The notes under the pieces: model-generated | What the model saw: the letters and a program-made list of their open reading frames with translations, nothing else | Told to the model about the DNA's origin: nothing | Databases searched by the model: none | Shown here: in pieces, positions 15,287-22,509 of the stretch | Layout: each line of letters begins with the position of its first letter | How positions within the stretch are numbered: the stretch's first letter is position 1 | Made by a program: the position numbers and the translations under genes | Assembly (NCBI RefSeq): GCF_014596465.1 | Contig: NZ_MECK01000615.1 | Location: forward strand, 1-38,359 | Direction: 5' to 3' | Source of the DNA: Streptomyces sp. CBMA123 | Lineage (GTDB): Bacteria > Actinomycetota > Actinomycetes > Streptomycetales > Streptomycetaceae | DNA length: 38,359 nucleotides

Positions 15287-16209
15287 GCGCCACCCGCACC
15301 GTACGGACCGTCCTGGGCGACCTCGCCCCCGCCGAACTGGGCGTCACCGACTCCCACGACCACCTCTTCATCCGCAGCCCGCTGCTCCCTGGTCAGGAGC
15401 TGGACGACCCGGCCGCCGCCGAGGAGGTGCTGCGCGCCTACGCCGCGGCCGGCGGCCGCACCTTCGTCCAGTGGACCCCGTGGGGCATGGGCCGGGGCGC
15501 GGACGTCCTCGCCGCGCTGTCCCGCGCGACCGGCGTCCACGTCGTCGCCGCCACCGGCACGCACCAGGCGGCCCACTACCCCGAAGACGACCGCTCCGGC
15601 CCCACCCCGTCCGCCGACCTCGCCGAGCGCTTCGTCACCGAGCTCACCACCGGGCTCCCCGGCGCCCCCGAGGGCGTGCGACCCGGCCTGATCAAGATCG
15701 CCGACGACGCGGGCCCCCTGACCGCGCACACCCGCCGGACGACGGCCGCCGCGGCCGAGGCGCACCACGCCACCGGCGCGCCGATCGCCGTCCACCTCGA
15801 ACCCGACGGCGACCCGCACGGCGTCCTGCGCCGGCTCCACGGACGGCACGGAGTCAGCCCCGACCGGATCGTCCTCGGCCACCTCACCCGCTTCACCGAC
15901 CGGGCGGTGCACCGCAGCCTGGCCGCCGAGGGTGTGTTCCTCGCCCTGGACAGCCCCTCCCGGATCGGCCACCCCGCCGACCTCCAGGCCTTCGACGTGA
16001 TCGCCGACCTGGTCGACGCGGGCCACGCCGACCGGCTGCTGCTGGGCGCCGACACCACCACGAGGACGGCCCGCGCGGTCGGCGGCCCCGCCCGGCTGCT
16101 CACCGACCTCGCCCCGCGGCTGGCCCGCACCTTCGGGCCGGAGCTGCCTGACCGGCTGCTGGTCGCCAACCCGGCAACCGCCCTGGCCGCGGACTGGCGC
16201 ACCCCGTGA
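15283..16209 (+). CDS. Phosphotriesterase-like metal-dependent hydrolase (possible lactonase)
   Basis: A 308-residue amidohydrolase-superfamily TIM barrel with a full phosphotriesterase metal set: His25 and His27 (DSHDHLF), carbamylated-Lys candidate Lys138 (GLIKIA), His171 (AVHLEPD), His200 (VLGHLTR) and Asp257 (LLGADTT). Relatives include phosphotriesterases and phosphotriesterase-like lactonases. Paired with a carboxymuconolactone-decarboxylase-like partner, a lactone or ester substrate seems more likely than an organophosphate; this is inference. The GTG at 15283 overlaps the upstream stop. A 13-bp tandem array starts at its stop codon. Confidence 0.87.
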   Translation: MSATRTVRTVLGDLAPAELGVTDSHDHLFIRSPLLPGQELDDPAAAEEVLRAYAAAGGRTFVQWTPWGMGRGADVLAALSRATGVHVVAATGTHQAAHYPEDDRSGPTPSADLAERFVTELTTGLPGAPEGVRPGLIKIADDAGPLTAHTRRTTAAAAEAHHATGAPIAVHLEPDGDPHGVLRRLHGRHGVSPDRIVLGHLTRFTDRAVHRSLAAEGVFLALDSPSRIGHPADLQAFDVIADLVDAGHADRLLLGADTTTRTARAVGGPARLLTDLAPRLARTFGPELPDRLLVANPATALAADWRTP

Positions 16210-16324
16210 AGCCGGGCCCCTGAAGCAGGCCCTTGAAACGGCCCGCTGAGACCGCCCGCCGAGACCACCCGCGGAAACCGTCCACCGAAGCTGCCTGCTG
16301 AAACGATTTGCCGGAACCGTCCCT
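16207..16324 (+). repeat. Degenerate 13-bp tandem array starting at the hydrolase stop codon
   Basis: Nine diverged units follow each other without gaps: a 14-bp first unit that includes the TGA stop, then TGAAGCAGGCCCT, TGAAACGGCCCGC, TGAGACCGCCCGC, CGAGACCACCCGC, GGAAACCGTCCAC, CGAAGCTGCCTGC, TGAAACGATTTGC and CGGAACCGTCCCT. No reading frame is conserved through it. Confidence 0.85.
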
Positions 16325-16327
16325 CCC

Positions 16328-16750
16328 GTGGCCGCGTCCGCCCGCCGGGGTTTGAATCCGCGAAGCCCCTGCCCGGACCACGCCCCGGCGAGGCGGTCCC
16401 GGCGATGCACTCGTGGCTCGCTCCCGCCGGCTCTGGTGGCCCTGCTCGACGACGCCCCGGCCGGGCTGGCCGGCGGGCTGCCCGGTACGGCGAACGGCGT
16501 GCGGGAGCTGCGCTCGCTGTGGGTGGCGCCCTGGGCGCGCGGGCGGGGCGTCGCGGACCGGCTGATCGAGGAGGTCGAGCGCTGGGCCCGCGCGGACGGC
16601 GGCAGCACCCTGCGCCTGGCGGTGCTGCCCGGCAACGAGGCCGCGCTCGCCCGATACCGCCGCCATGGCTTCGTCCCGCTCGCCGAACCCGGCGATCTCC
16701 TCGCCGACGGGACCACCCGGGAACTGCTGCTGGCGAAGCCGCTGGACTGA
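16328..16750 (+). pseudogene. GNAT acetyltransferase, N-terminally truncated
   Basis: The C-terminal two thirds of a GNAT fold are clear: LVALLDDAPAGLAGGLPG, the beta4 strand ELRSLWVAPWARGRGVADRLIEEV with the acetyl-CoA loop ARGRGVA, LRLAVLPGNEAALARYRRHGFVPL and the terminal ELLLAKPLD. The part that should form the first strands and helices (about 50 residues) is replaced by an Arg/Pro-rich stretch that looks non-coding and abuts a tandem repeat. The ORF can be opened at GTG 16328, but the product would lack the N-terminal half of the substrate site. It is most likely a remnant; a frameshift near 16410-16440 is the alternative. Confidence 0.65.
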
Positions 16751-16780
16751 CCGGTGCACGGGCGGAGCCCGGAGAACGCT

Positions 16781-16824
16781 GACGGGGCCCGTGCCGGATG
16801 GGGGATGGCACGGGCCCCGCCGTC
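16781..16824. terminator. Bidirectional hairpin terminator
   Basis: Arms GACGGGGCCCGTGCC (16781-16795) and GGCACGGGCCCCGCCGTC (16807-16824) pair over about 15 bp with an 11-nt G-rich loop. It sits between the convergent ends of the GNAT remnant and the SDR gene. Confidence 0.75.
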
Positions 16825-16839
16825 AACCGGACCGGCGGC

Positions 16840-17604
16840 TCACATGTGGGTGCCGCCGTCGATGCGCAGCTCGGTGCCGGTGACGAAGGCGCCGTCGTCG
16901 GAGGCCAGCATGGCGATCACGCCGGCGACCGTGTCCGGGCCCGCGAAGCCCCGGCCGATGGCGGGGGAGAGCTTGGCGAGCAGGCTGAAGTCGGCGTCGG
17001 CGGGCAGGCCGGGGTTGTTGGTCATGCCACTGTCGATGCTGCCCGGCGCGACGCACACCGCGCGCAGGCCCTGCTTCGAGTACTCCGAGGCGATGGCGTG
17101 GGTGAAGGACTGGATGCCGCCCTTGGTCGCGGCGTACGCGGCCATGTAGGGGTGGGCGAAGCTCGCGGAGGTGGAGCTGAAGTTGACCACCACGCCCCGG
17201 CCGGTCGCCAGCAGGGCGGGGAGCGCCTCGCGGGTCATCAGGAAGGTGCCGGTGAGGTTCACCGCGAGGAGCTTGTTCCAGAACTCCAGGGTGGTCTCGT
17301 GGGTGTGCGAGGAGCGGAGGATGCCGGCCGCGTTGACCAGGACGTCCAGGCCGCCCAGGCCCGTGATCGCCTCGGCCACGCCCGTCACCACGGCGGACTC
17401 GTCCGAGATGTCCAGCACCTGGATGGTCAGGCGGTCGGCGGTGCCGTCGGCGGTCGCGCGGTCCAGGGTCTTCTTCAGGCCGTCCTCGTTGACGTCGACG
17501 GCGACGACGTTCCCGCCCTCGGTGAGGATCCGGTGCACGGTCGCCTGGCCGATGCCAGAGCCGCCGCCGGTGATCAGGACGTTCCGTCCGCTGAAGCGCT
17601 CCAT
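16840..17604 (-). CDS. Short-chain dehydrogenase/reductase (SDR)
   Basis: A 254-residue classical SDR. It has the cofactor motif TGGGSGIG (12-19), NAAG (91-94), catalytic Asn116 (AVNLTG), Ser143/Ser144 (NFSST) and Tyr157-Lys161 (YAATK), and a typical C-terminus GTELRIDGGTHM. Asp37 after the second strand (VVAVDVNED) favours NAD(H) over NADP(H). The substrate cannot be told. It is divergent from a TetR gene with inverted repeats between them, so it is the likely target of that regulator. Confidence 0.92.
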   Translation of the reverse strand: MERFSGRNVLITGGGSGIGQATVHRILTEGGNVVAVDVNEDGLKKTLDRATADGTADRLTIQVLDISDESAVVTGVAEAITGLGGLDVLVNAAGILRSSHTHETTLEFWNKLLAVNLTGTFLMTREALPALLATGRGVVVNFSSTSASFAHPYMAAYAATKGGIQSFTHAIASEYSKQGLRAVCVAPGSIDSGMTNNPGLPADADFSLLAKLSPAIGRGFAGPDTVAGVIAMLASDDGAFVTGTELRIDGGTHM

Positions 17605-17650
17605 GGTGGTACTCCTTCGTTCGTGGTCTCTCGACCTCAGGAGACACGGT

Positions 17651-17701
17651 ACGCCTTTATGGCACGTCGTGCCAATAAGTCTCGATGTGCCATATAGGCG
17701 T
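17651..17701. promoter_or_regulatory. Nested inverted repeats between SDR and TetR genes
   Basis: Long arms ACGCCTTTATGGCA (17651-17664) and TGCCATATAGGCGT (17688-17701) match at 13 of 14 positions as inverted repeats. Inside, TGGCAC-GTC-GTGCCA (17660-17674) is a second perfect dyad. The region is locally AT-rich and holds both promoters, so it is a strong candidate operator for the adjacent TetR protein. Confidence 0.7.
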
Positions 17702-17723
17702 GGTGCGTCATTATGGAGCCCGG

Positions 17724-18368
17724 GTGCGTACGCTGACCCTTGTGACCGGACGCCCGACCCTGACCCAGCGCCGCCGTGACGCCACCCGGCTGGAGATCGC
17801 CCGCACCGCCGCCGCGCTCTTCGCCGAGCAGGGCGCCGAGGCGACCACCGCCGAGGAGATCGCCGCCGCCGCGGGCATCTCGCTGCGCACCTTCTACCGC
17901 TACTTCTCCGTCAAGGAGGACGCCGTCGCCCCGCTGCTGGCGGCCGGCGGGCAGCGCTGGGTCGAGCTGCTGGCCGAGAGTCCGGCGGACCGCCCGCTGC
18001 GCGAGGCCTTGGAGCGCTCCGCGGTGGAGTCGCTGACCCCGGCCGACGATGCGGCCGTCGAGGCGATGCACTGGACCCGAAGCCTGCTGCGCGACCCCCG
18101 GCTGGACGGCACCTGGCAGCGGGTACACGCGGGATCGGAGGAGCGACTGCGGTCCGTCCTGGCCGAGCGCTGCCCGGTCGGCGCCGACCCGCTGGAGATC
18201 CGGCTGGCCGCCGCGGCGGCCACGGCGGCGATCCGGGTGGCCCTGGAGCAGTGGGCCGCCTCCGACGTGGCGGTCACCGGCCCGGGCTCCCCGCAGGACC
18301 TCGGCGCCCGCTGCATGCGCGAGCTCACGGCGGGGCTGCGGCTCCCCGAGCGGGCGGCCGGGGCGTAG
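17724..18368 (+). CDS. TetR-family transcriptional regulator
   Basis: A 214-residue regulator. The HTH spans about residues 17-63 (EIARTAAALFAEQGAEATTAEEIAAAAGISLRTFYRYFSVKEDAV), with an all-helical C-terminal domain including MHWTRSLLRDPRLDGTWQ and a TAAIRVALEQWAA helix. GTG 17724 is chosen because GGAG lies 5 nt upstream; GTG 17742 also gives a full HTH but has no ribosome-binding site. It is transcribed divergently from the SDR gene across a nested inverted repeat and probably represses both. Confidence 0.88.
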   Translation: MRTLTLVTGRPTLTQRRRDATRLEIARTAAALFAEQGAEATTAEEIAAAAGISLRTFYRYFSVKEDAVAPLLAAGGQRWVELLAESPADRPLREALERSAVESLTPADDAAVEAMHWTRSLLRDPRLDGTWQRVHAGSEERLRSVLAERCPVGADPLEIRLAAAAATAAIRVALEQWAASDVAVTGPGSPQDLGARCMRELTAGLRLPERAAGA

Positions 18369-18410
18369 CAGGCGGTCGGCGGCCGGCAGGCGACAGACGA
18401 CGGGCGGCGG

Positions 18411-18495
18411 CTGACGGCTGACAGCTGACAGATTTCAGATGACAGACGACAGATAACAGAGTTCAGCTAACAGATTTCGAAATCTGTCGACTGAA
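18411..18495 (+). repeat. Heptad-repeat element with TTTCGAAA palindrome, copy 3
   Basis: Consecutive 7-bp units CTGACGG, CTGACAG, CTGACAG, ATTTCAG, ATGACAG, ACGACAG, ATAACAG, AGTTCAG and CTAACAG (18411-18473) run into an 18-bp perfect palindrome (18470-18487). They show that the 14-bp units of copies 1 and 2 are heptad pairs. It lies downstream of the TetR gene and upstream of the esterase gene. Confidence 0.85.
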
Positions 18496-18647
18496 ACCCG
18501 TCCTCAGCCTTCCCCAGCCCCCGATCAGCTTCCTCCCAGCTCCCGCTAGGGTTGGACCTCACGCCCCGGTGGGGGAACCGGGGTGAACTCCTCGGATGTC
18601 CCTGAGCGGAGGGGGCGTGGAGTCCGAGGTGTGGGAGCAACTGGAAC

Positions 18648-19844
18648 ATGGGTCTGACGAGCCACAAGGTGCTGGCGCTGGCCGTGCTGGTCGCGGTCGT
18701 GATGATGGTCGGCACGGTCTGGCTGTGGCCCAGACTCGCCAGGAAGAGCTGGCAGGCGGTGTTCGGCCGGATCGGCGCGCTGCTCGCCACCCAGCTCACG
18801 GTGCTCGCGGCGCTCGGCCTGGTGGCGAACAACTACTTCGCGTTCTACAGCAGTTGGGACGACCTGCTGGGCACCGGCAGCACCGGCCCGGTGGTGATAC
18901 ACAACAAGGCGGACGCCTCCGGCCGCCTGCTGGTGGAGACCATAGGCCAGGCGTCGGTCAAGGGCGGCGGCGCGAGGGGCCGTGAACCCGGCCAGTCCGG
19001 CGAGATCCGCAAGGTCCGGATCGACGGCAAGGTGAGCCGGCTGTCGACCGAGGGTTTCGTCTACCTGCCGCCGCAGTACTTCCAGCCCGAGTACGCGCAG
19101 AAGCAGTTCCCGGCGGTGATCGTCAGCACCGGGTTCCCAGGAATCGCCGAGAACCTGATCACCCGCTTCAACTACCCGGGCGCCGCGCTCAAGCTGCTGC
19201 AGGAGGGCCGGATGCAGCCGACCGTCATGGTCATGCTGCAGCCCTCGCCCGCCATGCCGCAGGACACCGAGTGCGAGGACATCCCGGGCGGCGCCCAGTC
19301 CGACACGTACTTCACCAAGGACGTCACCTCGGCGATCCAGGCCAGCTACCGGGTCTCGCCCGATCCGCACGCCTGGGCCTTCATGGGCAACTCGACCGGC
19401 GGCTACTGCGCCGTCAAGATGGCCATGCGCCACCCGGACGTCTTCCCGACCGCCGTCGCCCTGTCCGGCTACTACGACGCCGCCGACGACCCGACCACCG
19501 GCGACCTCTTCGGCGGCAGCAAGCAGCGCCGCAACGAGGCCAACCTGATGTGGCGGCTGAAGAACATGCCGCCGCCGGACATCTCGGTCCTGCTGGCCGG
19601 TACCAAGAAGGGCGACGGCAACTACAAGCCGGACACCGAGGCGTTCATCGACGCGGTGCGGAGCCCCATGAAGGTCTCGTACAGCATGCTCGAGAACGGC
19701 GGCCACAACTTCGAGACCTGGAGCGCCCTGCTGCCGTCCTCGCTGGAGTGGCTGTCCCAGCACCTCAAGGTGCCGAACCAGCCCAGCCAGCCGAACCAGC
19801 CCGGCCGGCCGAACCCCTCGGGCCAGGCGAGCCAGACCGTCTGA
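18648..19844 (+). CDS. Membrane-anchored alpha/beta-hydrolase esterase
   Basis: A 398-residue protein. Two hydrophobic segments (about 8-27 and 43-63) anchor it, leaving an extracytoplasmic esterase domain of the esterase D/antigen 85 type. That domain reads GFVYLPPQYFQPEYAQKQFP, followed by the nucleophile elbow GNSTGG (Ser249), the LSGYYDAADDPTTGDLFGG loop and the catalytic His353 in GGHNFETW. The last 25 residues are Pro/Gln/Asn-rich repeats (PNQPSQPNQPGRPN). Related Streptomyces esterases with an N-terminal membrane region are uncharacterised; an acyltransferase or cell-wall role is possible. The ribosome-binding site before ATG 18648 is weak. Confidence 0.82.
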   Translation: MGLTSHKVLALAVLVAVVMMVGTVWLWPRLARKSWQAVFGRIGALLATQLTVLAALGLVANNYFAFYSSWDDLLGTGSTGPVVIHNKADASGRLLVETIGQASVKGGGARGREPGQSGEIRKVRIDGKVSRLSTEGFVYLPPQYFQPEYAQKQFPAVIVSTGFPGIAENLITRFNYPGAALKLLQEGRMQPTVMVMLQPSPAMPQDTECEDIPGGAQSDTYFTKDVTSAIQASYRVSPDPHAWAFMGNSTGGYCAVKMAMRHPDVFPTAVALSGYYDAADDPTTGDLFGGSKQRRNEANLMWRLKNMPPPDISVLLAGTKKGDGNYKPDTEAFIDAVRSPMKVSYSMLENGGHNFETWSALLPSSLEWLSQHLKVPNQPSQPNQPGRPNPSGQASQTV

Positions 19845-19853
19845 CGGCGACGG

Positions 19854-19902
19854 GAACGCGTCGAACCCCCCGGAGCCCAGGCCCCGGGGGTTCGACGCGT
19901 TC
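19854..19902. terminator. Strong bidirectional terminator
   Basis: Perfect 17-bp arms: GAACGCGTCGAACCCCC (19854-19870) and its complement at 19886-19902, with a 15-nt loop. It separates the convergent esterase and MoaF-like genes. Confidence 0.85.
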
Positions 19903-19918
19903 TACGGCCCGGCGCCGG

Positions 19919-20248
19919 TCAGGCCACCCGCTCCAGCGTCCCGGTGTGCAGCTGGCCGACCCGGCCGCCCTCGCCCTCGAAGGTCCAGAAGGCCCGTACG
20001 GTCAGCGCATTGAGGTCCATCACATGGCTGACGGTGATCCCGCTCTGCTCCGTCCAGCTGATGAAGTAGATCTCCGGCGCGACCTCGGCGACGTGCAGCC
20101 GCACGTCCTCCCACTGGCCGGCCGACTCGCCGAGGCCCTCCCAGCGCAGCCGAGTGCCGTCGGCCGAGTAGCTGTTGCGGAAGGCCGCGCCGTTGTCGGC
20201 CCGGAAGACGTAGGTACGGCCGGCGAAGGCGGGCAGGGACGCGGTCAT
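19919..20248 (-). CDS. MoaF-like small protein
   Basis: A 109-residue protein: FAGRTYVFRADNGAAFRNSY, LRWEGLGESAGQWEDVRLHVAEVAPEIYFISWTEQSG, VSHVMDLNALTVRAFWTFEGE and GQLHTGTLERV. The strand pattern and the APEIYFISW and SG-x-TVSHVMDL segments are those of the MoaF-like lipocalin-type fold found in many small actinomycete proteins. The function is not known. ATG 20248 gives the bare domain. The frame is open further upstream through a DPYDPYDPYDP stretch encoded by a 9-bp tandem repeat, but this looks like untranslated leader. A palindrome at 20320-20337 may control it. Confidence 0.68.
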   Translation of the reverse strand: MTASLPAFAGRTYVFRADNGAAFRNSYSADGTRLRWEGLGESAGQWEDVRLHVAEVAPEIYFISWTEQSGITVSHVMDLNALTVRAFWTFEGEGGRVGQLHTGTLERVA

Positions 20249-20280
20249 GGTGGGGCGGGACCTCTTCTCGGGAGCGCGGG

Positions 20281-20316
20281 ACGGGTCGTACGGGTCGTAC
20301 GGGTCGTACGGGTCGG
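20281..20316. repeat. 9-bp tandem repeat upstream of the MoaF-like gene
   Basis: Four units of ACGGGTCGT (the last ends in GG) stand in a row 33 nt upstream of the MoaF-like start on the minus strand. The unit length is a multiple of three, so copy changes would not break an upstream in-frame extension. Confidence 0.9.
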
Positions 20317-20319
20317 GCT

Positions 20320-20337
20320 CGGTGCACTTGTGCACCG
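20320..20337. promoter_or_regulatory. Palindromic operator candidate CGGTGCAC-TT-GTGCACCG
   Basis: Perfect 8-bp arms with a 2-bp spacer, about 70 nt upstream of the MoaF-like gene. The sequence after it (about 20338-20370) is AT-richer and could hold a promoter. No regulator gene is adjacent. Confidence 0.5.
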
Positions 20338-20511
20338 TGGAAAACGCCAGGGCTCCAATTTATCCGACCGGGCGGACTCGGGCGGCCCCGCGCCACGGTA
20401 CGGTCCGCCACCACCGCGCCGGCCACCGTGTGTGGCCGGCACATGGGCGGCGGCCGCACGCCGGTCCTAGCAGCCCTGGCTCGGGGTGCTGCCGACCGGC
20501 GGCAGCGACTG

Positions 20512-20640
20512 CTACCCGGGCTGAACCACCTGGAGCCGGCCTGGTCGCCGGAGGCCGAGAGCCAGGTGGCCGGCTGGCTCGGCTGAGCCCCGGGCCGCGA
20601 CGACGTGGTTGATCAACTCGGCCACCACGCAGCGTCGTTG
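20512..20640 (-). pseudogene. Possible relic of an RsbW-like ATPase (anti-sigma type)
   Basis: On the minus strand the frame ending in TAG at 20514 reads RRCVVAELINHVV, then GHLALGLRRPGRLQVVQPG. This resembles the N-box helix and following strand of HATPase_c anti-sigma kinases common in Streptomyces. Only about 40 residues look related and the glycine-rich ATP lid is absent, so if real it is a fragment. The plus strand has an equally short frame ending LNHLEPAWSPEAESQVAGWLG, so the call is weak. Confidence 0.25.
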
Positions 20641-20682
20641 ATCGACACCACTGTGAGCTGTGCGACAACCGGCCCGATCGGG

Positions 20683-20712
20683 TTGTCCGTTCACGGACGG
20701 CCTGCCTAGCCT
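20683..20712 (+). promoter_or_regulatory. Candidate promoter for the GH16 gene
   Basis: TTGTCC (20683-20688) and TAGCCT (20707-20712) are separated by 18 bp, about 230 nt upstream of the GH16 start. It resembles Streptomyces housekeeping promoters but is not experimentally supported. The 230-nt leader holds no other gene. Confidence 0.35.
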
Positions 20713-20942
20713 GCAACCGTCGTCCGCCGTCGCGGACCCCGCCGCCGGGACGCCGAGTCCCGTCCACCCGTCGGCGAGCTGTCGAGCGCCACAGCGGACG
20801 GGAGCGGGGGAACCAAGGTCAGCGCCCGGCCCGTACGCACCAGTGTGCGGGCCGTGGCTAGGGGTGAAGCCGCTCCACAGGCGGCCGGGCAACTGCAGTC
20901 CGAATCCGACAGCTCACCTCGCAGGCGTCGCAGAGGACCCCC

Positions 20943-22343
20943 ATGCACCAGCCTGCCCGGCGCCGCCGCGCGCCCCGCCACGCCCGTCCGTCCCACCGCG
21001 GCCGCAACGCCGCCCTCGCCGCCACCGGGGCGCTGGCGATCAGCGGCGCAGGCCTGTTCGGGCTGCCGTCCGTCGCCGGTGCCCAGGCCGCCACCGCCCC
21101 GACCGTCACCCAGGACCGGCTCGCTCCGGCCGCCATGGTCGCCGGCCAGGCCACCACCGCTTCGCTGAGCCTGCACTCCTCGGCCTGCTTCGTCGCCAAG
21201 ACCGTCGGCGTCGGCGTCCGTGACGCGCGCGGCACCAACCTGGACTTCCCGGGCAACGCGACCAACGCGCGGATATGCCCGAGCGGGGTCGACTTCACCA
21301 GCGGTGCGCGCACCCTGCCGGCCGGGACGTACACCCAGTTCGGCTTCTGGCAGGACCTCGGGGGCGCCTGGCACAACCTGCCCTCGCAGCAGCTGGTGGT
21401 CTCCCGCACCGGCACGTCGACGCCGACCCCGGCCCCGACCGCCACCCCCAGCGCCAAGCCGTCGCCGACCACGAGCCCGACCACCGCGCCGACGCCCACG
21501 CCGACGACCAGCCCGACCACCACGCCGCCGCCGACCACGAGCCCGACCGCGAGCCCGACCACCACACCGACCGCGAGCCCGACGAGCCCGACCAGCCCGA
21601 CCGCGAGCCCGAGCGCCACCGCGAGCCCGAGCACCCCGGCGCCGTCCTCCCCGATCGCCGGCAAGTCGCTGACCTGGTCCGACGAGTTCAACGGCCCGAT
21701 CGACTGGGGCCAGCGCTGGGTCGGCGACAAGAGCACCTCGTACAAGTACGGGAACCACAACCCGGACGACAACAAGCTCGACTGGCTGAACAGGAACAAC
21801 GTCACCGTCGCGAACGGCGTCGCCACCTTCACCGCCACCCCGGGCGGGCCCACCCTGGAGAACGGCCAGCAGTCCTGGAACACCGGTTTCCTGACCACCG
21901 AGGGTTCCGCCGAGGGCTTCCAGGTCAAGACCGGCGACTACGCCGAGACCCGGGTCAAGATGCCCTCCGTGGGCGGCGCCTGGCCCGCCCTGTGGACCTG
22001 GAAGAACGGCAACGGGGAGATCGACTCCTTCGAGTACCACCCCGACAACCCGAACCTGCTGGAGCTGACCAACCACGTCAACCCGAGCAACCCCGAGTAC
22101 TACACCGACGCCAAGGCCGTCGCCAAGGACCAGTGGGTCACCATCGGCACCTACTACGGCGCCAACTCGGTGGACTGGTACGTCAACGGCGTCAAGGTGT
22201 ACTCGGACAACAAGGGCGTGGGCGCCGGCTTCTCGGCGTACCTGATCCTCAACCTCTCGGTGGGCGCGGGCAAGTACCACCCTGCGCCGCAGGGGAACAC
22301 CCCGATCACCTTCGCCGCCGACTACGTGCGCGTCTACCGCTGA
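20943..22343 (+). CDS. Secreted glycoside hydrolase family 16 enzyme with N-terminal domain and Thr/Pro linker
   Basis: A 466-residue secreted protein. An Arg-rich N-terminus and hydrophobic segment (about 22-45) form a signal peptide, probably cut near AGAQA. Residues about 52-153 are a small domain with two Cys (Cys82, Cys112). Residues 155-238 are a Thr/Pro/Ser linker. Residues 242-466 form the GH16 domain: LTWSDEFNGPIDWGQRW, WNTGFLTTEG, YAETRVKMPSVGGAWPALWTW, with catalytic Glu359, Asp361 and Glu364 in GEIDSFEYH, and ending FAADYVRVYR. GH16 enzymes cleave beta-1,3/1,4-glucans or galactans; the exact substrate cannot be read. AGAGGA precedes the ATG. Confidence 0.9.
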   Translation: MHQPARRRRAPRHARPSHRGRNAALAATGALAISGAGLFGLPSVAGAQAATAPTVTQDRLAPAAMVAGQATTASLSLHSSACFVAKTVGVGVRDARGTNLDFPGNATNARICPSGVDFTSGARTLPAGTYTQFGFWQDLGGAWHNLPSQQLVVSRTGTSTPTPAPTATPSAKPSPTTSPTTAPTPTPTTSPTTTPPPTTSPTASPTTTPTASPTSPTSPTASPSATASPSTPAPSSPIAGKSLTWSDEFNGPIDWGQRWVGDKSTSYKYGNHNPDDNKLDWLNRNNVTVANGVATFTATPGGPTLENGQQSWNTGFLTTEGSAEGFQVKTGDYAETRVKMPSVGGAWPALWTWKNGNGEIDSFEYHPDNPNLLELTNHVNPSNPEYYTDAKAVAKDQWVTIGTYYGANSVDWYVNGVKVYSDNKGVGAGFSAYLILNLSVGAGKYHPAPQGNTPITFAADYVRVYR

Positions 22344-22406
22344 GCCGTCACGTAGCCCGCCCCGGGTAGCCGAACCCGCACCACCCAAGACCAGCCGCTC
22401 TCAGGG

Positions 22407-22453
22407 ACCGGCAGCCGCCTCGACCACCGCGCGTGGTCGGAACGGCTGCCGGT
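22407..22453. terminator. Two-stem hairpin terminator after the GH16 gene
   Basis: Outer arms ACCGGCAGCCG (22407-22417) and CGGCTGCCGGT (22443-22453) enclose a second stem, CGACCAC pairing with GTGGTCG. TCTTG follows. It serves the GH16 gene and possibly the convergent IclR gene. Confidence 0.75.
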
Positions 22454-22509
22454 TCTTGCGTTGATCCCCAGGTGCGGCAGGTGAATTGACGTAGCGTCAG
22501 AATCAGGCG

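Noticed and set aside
20460..20586. Plus-strand fragment ending LNHLEPAWSPEAESQVAGWLG as a hydrolase C-terminus
   Set aside because: It is too short to assign and conflicts with an equally weak minus-strand ATPase relic; neither is convincing.
20706..22388. 560-residue minus-strand frame over the GH16 gene
   Set aside because: It is a Gly/Arg/Val-rich shadow of the Thr/Pro linker and GH16 domain, with no family motif.
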